NCBI GenBank assembly: GCA_001275005.1 | Contig: JWZX01002542.1 | Coordinates: forward strand, 1 to 11,919 | Length of the DNA stretch: 11,919 nt | DNA from: Chrysochromulina tobinii | Taxonomy: Eukaryota; Haptophyta; Prymnesiales; Chrysochromulinaceae | Reading direction: 5' to 3' | Shown: one piece after another, positions 1 to 5,676 of the stretch | Numbering within the stretch: position 1 is the stretch's first letter | Layout: every line of letters begins with the position of its first letter | Translations under genes and position numbers: made by a program | Notes under the pieces: generated by a model | What the model was told of the DNA's origin: nothing | Database searches by the model: none | What the model saw: only the letters and a program-made list of their open reading frames with translations

Positions 1-136
1 TTTAAGATACAATTGGGATACATCAGGATACATGAGAGATACATGTATCCTTCAGGATACACGCAGGATACATCACAATACATCAGGATACGTATCCTGA
101 TAACAAACCCCCCCAAACTCGATAACAAACCCCCCC
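1..136. repeat. Right end of a GATACAT-unit satellite array with a doubled C-run cap
   Basis: Units of the type GGATACATC/GGATACATG fill roughly the first 98 bases, with an orientation switch at the palindrome GATACATGTATC (38-49) and a second palindrome, GGATACGTATCC, at 86-97. The array is closed by two copies of GATAACAAAC followed by seven Cs each (99-114 and 121-136), separated by AAACTC. The left part lies outside the window. The layout mirrors the right end of the complete element at 4377-5442, where two copies of TTGTATAGGAAACC lead into a C run, so I read it as a diverged member of the same family. The relationship is inferred from architecture and shared units; the cap sequences themselves differ. 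Confidence 0.75.
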
Positions 137-749
137 TGACCCCAGCGGGTGCTCAGCCAACGGGTGGAGCGCTCTCCCACCGTACCCTCCGGCTGGCTAC
201 GGGAGCGAGCCTCGCCCGCTCTGATACCTCACTCGCCGGGGTTACCTTCACCCCAGCCCAACTGCCCTTCACTGTTAACTCGCCTCGGCGAGAAGACAAT
301 CTAAATCAAAGTTAAGTCCTTAACGCGCCGGGCGGGTAGGCGGTTATGAGAGGGAAGAGGGAGGCGAGAAACGACTAAGGCTACCCAACGGGCTACTCTC
401 AGGTCACTCTGGCCACATTAACAGGACTGCAGAAGACTGCAGGCCCCCCCCCGCAGCTGCTATGTCTTGCGCGTTCGGAGTAACGGTAAGCCGCGCTCGC
501 GCTTACCGTTTCAAGAGCCGACGCGAAACCAGAGCCACCGTAGATCAGATTCATCCGCCCTTTCGATGGAGTCAGCCCAGCGTCTAAACCATGCTAAACG
601 TAAACCTGAACGAAATCGGTCTCTCTGGCGTCACTCTGACGTCCTCGGGGTCGCGGCGCAAAGCGCTTGTCCTCTTACTGTTTCGCCGGCTGCTTCGTGC
701 GTGTCACTAACCAAAACGGAAATCGGCCGAGTTATGGATCCTGCAGCTG
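137..749. other. Intergenic region without a recognisable gene
   Basis: No convincing coding region, tRNA or rRNA is seen. The stretch holds several short inverted repeats: a GGTGG/CCACC stem around AGCGCT near 160-181, CCGTA/TACGG at 180-184 and 198-202, CTCGCC/GGCGAG at 279-292, and the strongest at 482-510. It also has a run of nine Cs at 444-452, preceded by two ACTGCAG copies. Short frames cross it, but none has a recognisable composition. It lies downstream of the minus-strand gene ending at 750 and would contain its 3' untranslated region; no AATAAA-like signal is evident. Confidence 0.5.
482..510. repeat. Perfect 10-bp hairpin
   Basis: AACGGTAAGC at 482-491 is the exact reverse complement of GCTTACCGTT at 501-510, with a nine-base GC-rich loop. 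The arms contain GGTAAG and its complement, which also look like splice-donor sequences on either strand. No function can be assigned from sequence alone. Confidence 0.7.
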
Positions 750-1547
750 TCAACGTCTTGTTTCAGGTAGTACATGATTGGCCGTGCCCTGCTTCACGTT
801 ACCTACGATGGCCGCTACGGCCTTCTCGAGCGCGTCGGACCATGCCGTCGGGATACTGCTGCGCGTCTCTGGCGAGGCACCGATCATCATCTTCGTACCT
901 CGACGGTTTTCTGGTGTAACCAGGGCAACAGAAACGCGAATGGGTTGCTGGCTCGTGCAATTTTCCGCTGTCATAGCGTACTTGAGATGGCGCACTTCCC
1001 ATGCCTCAAGAGGCAGATGCTCAACCACTGCGCACTCGGAGATGCTTACATTTGGCGGCAGTTTCACCTTTGCTGGCATGCCCCATCCACCTGGCCGTAT
1101 ACACTTGCCACCGCGCAACGTCCTCGTACAGCAGCACTCGTGTACACCCGTAAGTGTGATATCATCGGCGGAAGTCAAGTACTTGCTCCTGTGCAGAAAG
1201 TTCCAATGGTGCATGTGCTGCCACTGATCACTTCGGCCAGTCTCAAACTTATCCGGCTGTATCCGATTGTCCAGTCGCAAGAGAGCCGGCCGGTCGCTGC
1301 CCTCACACCCCTGGGACGACGGGAGGTAGTACACGTTGGCGAACGTGAGGCAGCGCCCCAGTCCTACCCCATCTCTATCGATCGAGTGCTCCAGACGGCC
1401 GCGCACTGCAACACTGTCGTTCAAGTAGTCCGCAGAGACCCCGAAGCGCGTTGTGTGCAGGCGCTCTGCAAGCATGAGTAGAGCATCGCGTAGACCTCCC
1501 AAGTCTGTGCGCCAGAGAGGTGGCGTGAGAAACTCATCCACATCCAT
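750..1547 (-). CDS. Glycosyltransferase family 92-like, C-terminal half (second piece of a broken gene)
   Basis: This 265-residue frame opens with MDVDEF. That matches the aspartate-rich metal and nucleotide-sugar binding motif (DxD) of GT92/DUF23 glycosyltransferases, where a W-x-x-x-D-V-D-E-F type motif is central. Further family-like features follow in order: an HRSKYL...GVH segment (residues about 119-136), resembling the lysine-then-histidine block after the DxD, and VVEHLP...EVRHLKYAM (about 175-191), resembling the late HY-x-x-KS-x-EEF-x-x-K block. GT92 enzymes transfer sugars, often galactose, onto glycans in the Golgi. The Met at 1547 is probably not a true start, since the frame is open upstream to at least 1565 and reads AAYITQ directly before it. 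The preceding part of the domain is in another frame at 1585-4092. A single gene with two frame breaks, a pseudogene or a sequencing error all fit. Family assignment is good; activity is unproven. Confidence 0.75.
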   Translation of the reverse strand: MDVDEFLTPPLWRTDLGGLRDALLMLAERLHTTRFGVSADYLNDSVAVRGRLEHSIDRDGVGLGRCLTFANVYYLPSSQGCEGSDRPALLRLDNRIQPDKFETGRSDQWQHMHHWNFLHRSKYLTSADDITLTGVHECCCTRTLRGGKCIRPGGWGMPAKVKLPPNVSISECAVVEHLPLEAWEVRHLKYAMTAENCTSQQPIRVSVALVTPENRRGTKMMIGASPETRSSIPTAWSDALEKAVAAIVGNVKQGTANHVLPETRR

Positions 1548-1560
1548 TTGCGTTATATAT

Positions 1561-1620
1561 GCTGCCGGTCGCTGGCCACGCGTGCTATGTGAATCTCCCG
1601 GTAGATGGCTGGCTGAAGTC
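1561..1620 (-). pseudogene. Double frame break inside the GT92 domain
   Basis: Three minus-strand frames have to be used in turn to keep domain-like sequence. The upstream frame is plausible up to KQHLQD (near 1620), then runs to a TAG at 1585-1587. A second frame covers about 1618-1565 and reads QPAIYREIHIARVASDR, like the segment that precedes the DxD in GT92 proteins, before meeting a TAA. The third frame takes over near 1570-1564 with AAYITQMDVDEF. Each switch equals one missing base. No GT-AG pair of intron size lies between them. Causes could be two real deletions (a pseudogene) or base-calling errors; two independent programmed shifts seem unlikely. Confidence 0.6.
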
Positions 1621-4092
1621 TTGCAAATGTTGCTTGCGAGCGTTTGGCCTAAAGTTTTTATTCATCGTACGACGCATCATTTCCCACCCTGCGAGGCCAC
1701 GCACAATATGTACCCGTCCTGGCATACTGCGAGCCAGCGCGTGGAGTGAAGCTTTGTTCGTCTCCGCGCGCATTGCTAACTGCTCTCCAGACGTTTGCAA
1801 CAGAAAGTCTGGCTCGATGCTCTCGAAGATGACCACGCGTGCAGCACCAAGCAAGGTGTACCACGCCACGTACTCTGCAATGGTCCGTATGTCGTAGCCC
1901 ACCCCAATAACGAGCGGCATACACGCGGTGACTTCAACGTGACGCGTAGATTCGGAGCCGCGCCGCGAGAGCTCATCGTGTGAGCGCAGCGGCAGGGGCT
2001 CGCAGAAAGTACCGTTGTCGGGCAGCATCGGGTATCCTGGGCAACGCACGACGACTCCATCGATTTTCCAAGGCACGGATTCACCGAGTTCAAAACGAAA
2101 GCTCGCGTGGTGCCCTGGAAAGTGCGTCTCCTTCTCATCCATCGGGCAGCGAAAACGCACTCCGTTGATCTCCGCGACCAAGTTGGACTGCTTTTGCAGC
2201 TTGTTCTTGAAGTCGCGGACAAAGCGGTCGACTGGCTGGGCGTCAACGGTGGATGAGGGAAGCAAGGCGAGATCGACAGCGTCAACCCACCGCGAGTCGC
2301 CAATAGCGCACCGCAAGCGGCCTTTTCCAGCTTCCCAGGCCGCCACGTCCGAATACCGAGCGTAGCCATACACTGTCAGCTCATCACGATCGGTGAGGAC
2401 CGCCATCGCCACGCCTGCATGCGAGCGGATGGCGTCTAGAGATTGAGTGTGGAACGGCTCATCCCCATGGTGGCGCCAGGCGATGGTGACCATCGTATGA
2501 TCATCCGTGCTAAACACATTCTGCTGGGCGCTCTGAGAGACGGCTGTGTTGCGCCCGGCAGAGATTGCCGCGGGCAAGACTGCCGTGTGATCCCTGGAGG
2601 CCGCCTCGACTTTGAGAACATTATGCGGATTGATTGCTGACTCTGAAATAGCGCTGTGTCTGTCATGGGTGCCGAAACGCTCCTCCAAAGCCTCCTGCAA
2701 CGCAAGAGTCTCGGCATCAAAAGCCCCGTCGATTCGGGCAGAGTGCAGACAGTCGAAGACGCCGGCGGAGCCGCGCCTGCCCGGGCGCAGGTCCCATCGT
2801 GGAATGCGCAGTTGGTGCCGACGCAATAGCATCACGCCATGTGTGAGCGCAACCCTATCTTCGACGCGCTGCTTCCAACCAAAACCAAAACCAACATCCA
2901 GGTCGTCTAATGGCTGACAGGAACGCAGCCGAAAGCGGGATCTTCGTTCCGTCGGCGAGGCGACCGCCAAAAGAGCCTGCGCATAGCACTGCTCCAGCAG
3001 TGCGAAATTTGAGTGATACCTGCCTCGGCACTCGCCAGCCTCCTCGGATTGCATGAATCCGATAATGTACGCCGGGTCTAAGTGGCCAGCCGCTGGCGCG
3101 TACAGTGACATGATTGGTCGGTTGACGTTCATCGCTCGAAGCACCGGAGAGGAGGCGTTCGCCCGCCTGTGCAGCCAGAAGATGCTGCTGAGGTAGAAGC
3201 GCTCAAACGACCCCGGTTCGTCCAGACCATCCTCAAGTGCCGCAGCATCGTTATCTGTCTGTGCGGCGCGATCGACCTGCTTGAATGACTCTAGCGCATC
3301 TGGAACGATCTCTTCAGATAGCACGGCAAATAAGTCGGGAAAGTGTGATGGCGGCGTCTCGAGCACCATACCAAGGCCACCAGCACGATTGATCTGCTGA
3401 AGCGATCGTGCGTAAGAGGCACACTCTCTTTCATACCGCGCCTCAATGGCAGCTATCGTACCTGGTTGGCATCGGTGTGGGCTGAGTCGGCAGAGCTCAT
3501 GCCTTGGCTGTTGCCAACTGTGCAGAAGCTCCATGGCACTGTGTTTGCTGGATAGTACCGAGCGAGCTGTGTCAAGCAGCTCGCTGCGACGATGGTATTC
3601 GCCTCGGCATCCGGCGATCACGACAAGTCTATCAGCGGAGCCGTCGTTCGCCGCACGCGCCGCGAGACGAGGAAGAATTTCCAAGGAGCTCTCAGAAGGT
3701 GGCGGTGGCAACAGCCAATCGACGCTGCCTCCAGTGAAGCGAATACGGGCAACGGGCATGCCACCAATGCCACGTGTAACTTGTTGATCAAGTTGTGCTT
3801 GATGCGCCATTCGGACGAGATGACAGACCATCGCACACCACAAGTTTGCAGCCGTTGAAACACCTGCGATCACAACGGTGCGGTTCACCAGCAGCTCTAG
3901 AATGCGTGTTGCGTTGATGTCTGCTGCAGATGCGCTGCACGGACGTAAGCGCAGAGCGTCGTTGGCTGCAGCAGGTCGTGTCGCGTACTTGCGAGTGCAC
4001 GTGTTCGGCCACCAGCTGGTGAGTGATTCGCAGTGATACGGTCGTCTGAGCTCGCTCGCATTGATCCACGTGCCACACGGCAGCGACGGCAT
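1585..4092 (-). CDS. PC-esterase-like N terminus fused to first half of a GT92 domain
   Basis: This is an 835-residue frame. An in-frame TAA at 4150-4152 makes the ATG at 4092 the first possible start; its context is weak (T at -3, C at +4). Residues about 5-90 resemble the start of PC-esterase (TBL/CASD1-type SGNH) proteins: CGTW, then WWPNTC, then a hydrophobic strand VVIAGVST (73-80) where the GDS block is expected. ETPPSHFP (245-252) resembles the family's later P-x-HF block, and C355/H360/C369 may belong to the last block. Asp of GDS is replaced by Val, though Ser79 remains. Residues from about 720 (ACMPLVIGVGYD, then EYVAWYTLLGAARVVIFE) match the beginning of GT92 catalytic domains. No signal peptide or membrane anchor is visible at the N terminus, unusual for either family, so a 5' exon may be missing. 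The frame ends at TAG (1585) before the DxD motif. GT92 part is likely; the esterase part is tentative. Confidence 0.7.
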   Translation of the reverse strand: MPSLPCGTWINASELRRPYHCESLTSWWPNTCTRKYATRPAAANDALRLRPCSASAADINATRILELLVNRTVVIAGVSTAANLWCAMVCHLVRMAHQAQLDQQVTRGIGGMPVARIRFTGGSVDWLLPPPPSESSLEILPRLAARAANDGSADRLVVIAGCRGEYHRRSELLDTARSVLSSKHSAMELLHSWQQPRHELCRLSPHRCQPGTIAAIEARYERECASYARSLQQINRAGGLGMVLETPPSHFPDLFAVLSEEIVPDALESFKQVDRAAQTDNDAAALEDGLDEPGSFERFYLSSIFWLHRRANASSPVLRAMNVNRPIMSLYAPAAGHLDPAYIIGFMQSEEAGECRGRYHSNFALLEQCYAQALLAVASPTERRSRFRLRSCQPLDDLDVGFGFGWKQRVEDRVALTHGVMLLRRHQLRIPRWDLRPGRRGSAGVFDCLHSARIDGAFDAETLALQEALEERFGTHDRHSAISESAINPHNVLKVEAASRDHTAVLPAAISAGRNTAVSQSAQQNVFSTDDHTMVTIAWRHHGDEPFHTQSLDAIRSHAGVAMAVLTDRDELTVYGYARYSDVAAWEAGKGRLRCAIGDSRWVDAVDLALLPSSTVDAQPVDRFVRDFKNKLQKQSNLVAEINGVRFRCPMDEKETHFPGHHASFRFELGESVPWKIDGVVVRCPGYPMLPDNGTFCEPLPLRSHDELSRRGSESTRHVEVTACMPLVIGVGYDIRTIAEYVAWYTLLGAARVVIFESIEPDFLLQTSGEQLAMRAETNKASLHALARSMPGRVHIVRGLAGWEMMRRTMNKNFRPNARKQHLQDFSQPSTGRFT

Positions 4093-4129
4093 CCAGCAAA
4101 GCTGTCCGTGCCGATGTGGGCGCGGCGTC

Positions 4130-4161
4130 GCTTTATACCGGTACTTGCTTTATACCGGTAC
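4130..4161 (-). promoter_or_regulatory. Tandem TATAAA-containing repeat upstream of the minus-strand gene
   Basis: A 15-bp sequence (GTACCGGTATAAAGC on the minus strand) occurs twice with a 17-bp period, at 4147-4161 and 4130-4144. Each copy places TATAAA on the coding strand, about 57 and 40 bases upstream of the ATG at 4092. The position suits a core promoter with a very short leader. The repeats also belong to the ACCGGT patch, so they could be repeat sequence rather than a promoter. Confidence 0.35.
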
Positions 4162-4350
4162 CGGTAGGCGAACCGACGCCCGATGAGAAAGCACCGGTAA
4201 AAGACACCGGGGGAGAAAGCACCGGTAAAAAGACACCGGGGTGAGCGGGGACACACACGGGACGTTACGGTACTGTACGCGCGTGTCCGTGTCCCGTGTG
4301 CGTCCCGTACCGGTACCACAGTGCCGGTAAAAACTAAAAAGACACCGGGG
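4130..4350. repeat. ACCGGT-rich short repeat patch
   Basis: Two adjacent copies of a 28-29-bp unit, GAGAAAGCACCGGTAAAA followed by GACACCGGGG, lie at 4185-4212 and 4213-4241, and a diverged partial copy at 4323-4350. The patch also holds the 12-bp palindrome ACCGGTACCGGT (4154-4165), GTACCGGTAC (4308-4317) and a hairpin with 10-bp arms, CACACGGGAC (4254-4263) and GTCCCGTGTG (4291-4300). It fills the space between the minus-strand gene and the inverted-terminus element; no gene is seen in it. Confidence 0.7.
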
Positions 4351-4378
4351 GGAGCCGGGGGTCTTACCGGGGGTCAGG

Positions 4379-4428
4379 GGGGGGTTCCTATACAAATTGG
4401 GGGTGGTTTCCTATACAATACGTATCCT
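4379..4428 (+). repeat. Left inverted terminus of the satellite element
   Basis: It begins in a run of eight Gs (4377-4384) and continues TTCCTATACAAATTGGGGG then TGGTTTCCTATACAA and ACGTATCCT. It is internally a near-duplicate: two copies of (GG)TTTCCTATACAA about 22 bases apart. It pairs with 5392-5442. Confidence 0.85.
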
Positions 4429-5400
4429 TATGTATCCTGCATGTATCCTGCATGTATCCTGAAGGATACATGTATCCCGAATGTATCCTGATGTATCTCA
4501 AATGTATCTTATATGCTCTGTTACATTCCAAGGGAATACATGTATCCTTCACATTGTGCCTGTATTTCACACGTATCCCAAACGAGTCCAAGATACATTT
4601 TGGGATACACATGAGATACATTACGATACATGTATCTTGGGCGCTTCCTTGGTGTCACACTGGATACATGTCAGGATACATCAAGATACATCATGATACG
4701 TGTATCTTGGACTCTTCATCAGGATACATCAGGATACACCGAGATACAAAATCACGATACATGTATCTTGGACGCGTCATGACGAATATATGTGGGATAC
4801 ATGCAAGGATTTATGCGGGATACATGCGGGATACATGTATCTGCAGTGGTTCCAGGATACATAGAGGATACATGCGGGATACATCAGGGATACATCATGA
4901 GAGACATGTATCTCAAATGTATGCAGAGAGGTACGTATCTGAGGTGCAAGATACATGCGAGATACATGCAGGATACATGTATCCTCGGATGGGATCAAGA
5001 TACATACAAGATACATCCGAGATACATAGTGAGATACATAGTGAGATACATGTATCTCAAATGCATCCGGAGAGAGATGTATCTGATATGAAGGGATACA
5101 TGCGGGATACATGCGGGATACATGCGGGATACATGCGGGATACATGTATCCTCAGTGGTAATCAAGATACATGCTGGACACATGCGAGATACATGCGGGA
5201 TACATGCGGGATACATGCAGGATACATATCTCGGGGGTTGGGGGAATGTTTCGATGCCATCATCATAGCCAAAGTGACAGATACAAATGTATCTTGATGT
5301 ATCTTGATGTATCTTGATGTATCTTGATGTATCTTGATAGGACACATCGAAATACATGCAAGATACATGCAGGATACATGCAGGATACATCAGGATACGT
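4420..5400. repeat. GATACAT satellite array with orientation switches and a higher-order period
   Basis: The basic unit is 11 bp (GGGATACATGC, for example four exact copies at 5093-5136) or 10 bp (TGTATCTTGA, five exact copies at 5288-5337). Blocks in opposite orientation meet at the 12-bp palindrome GATACATGTATC at 4465, 4625, 4756, 4830, 4972, 5045 and 5139, with close variants at 4695 and near 4906. Spacing is mostly 60-95 bp, with one 160-bp gap. Between 4830 and 5165 two spacer types alternate: a CAGTGGT-like type after the palindromes at 4830 and 5139 (a diverged version after 4972), and a TCAAATG...AGAGAG type after those near 4906 and 5045. Confidence 0.85.
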
Positions 5401-5442
5401 ATTGTATAGGAAACCACCCCCAATTTGTATAGGAAACCCCCC
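5392..5442 (-). repeat. Right inverted terminus of the satellite element
   Basis: It reads outward AGGATACGTATTGTATAGG and ends in six Cs (5437-5442). Two copies of TTGTATAGGAAACC at 5402-5415 and 5425-5438 give a 23-bp internal period. Its reverse complement matches 4379-4428 with one single-base length difference. Confidence 0.85.
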
Positions 5443-5676
5443 GTCACCCTAGGAACCTACTCTTCGGTGGTGAGGTGGTTGCCTCCCCCCACCTTCTCCA
5501 CCCACCTTCTCCCTAGCGAAAGAGGCCCTTTTTCTGTGGGTGGGATGTGTGCGCGGGGTGTGTGCGCGTCGTGAAGCGTCTTTCGTGTGTTTCACAGCCA
5601 ATGTTTCACAGCAACAGAACCGCGTCGCGCTCAAACGAAGCAAAGAGACGCAGCTCCTTCCACCACTTCCGCCATC
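5443..5676 (+). promoter_or_regulatory. Upstream and leader region of the 1,074-residue gene
   Basis: This short spacer between the repeat element and the start codon is pyrimidine-rich near 5481-5512, with CCACCTTCTCC repeated at 5489-5499 and 5502-5512. It then becomes GT-rich, and ends with two TTTCACAGC copies (5590-5598 and 5604-5612). Either CACAG could act as a splice acceptor. An in-frame TGA at 5572-5574 bounds the coding frame. No TATA box is evident. The promoter role is inferred from position. Confidence 0.35.

Larger units (their letters stand above)
4377..5442. mobile_element. 1.07-kb satellite-filled element with inverted termini and GTCA flanks
   Basis: The left terminus (4379-4428) and the reverse complement of the right terminus (5392-5442) agree along about 50 bases, differing by one base (TTCC against TTTCC). 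GTCA lies immediately outside both ends, at 4373-4376 and 5443-5446, in the same orientation, as a 4-bp target-site duplication would. The interior is almost wholly 10-11-bp GATACAT units. No transposase or other credible coding region is present; the open frames inside are a by-product of the repeat. It may be a non-autonomous DNA element (MITE or foldback type) that has expanded or captured a satellite, or a satellite whose two ends became inverted copies by recombination. Mobility is an inference. Confidence 0.6.

Noticed and set aside
774-1481. 235-codon plus-strand frame opposite the GT92 C-terminal piece
   Set aside because: The minus strand carries recognisable GT92 motifs here; the plus-strand peptide has no recognisable features.
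4452-5297. 281-codon plus-strand frame and shorter minus-strand frames inside the satellite element
   Set aside because: They arise from the 10-11-bp repeat, which lacks stops in most frames on both strands; peptide periodicity follows the DNA period.
4377-5442. CRISPR array
   Set aside because: Units are 10-11 bp with no unique spacers of constant length, and orientation alternates; the setting is eukaryotic.
5587-5676. Extension of the coiled-coil protein by 30 residues to a GTG at 5587
   Set aside because: GTG starts are not expected in a eukaryotic nuclear gene, and the ATG at 5677 has a strong Kozak context.
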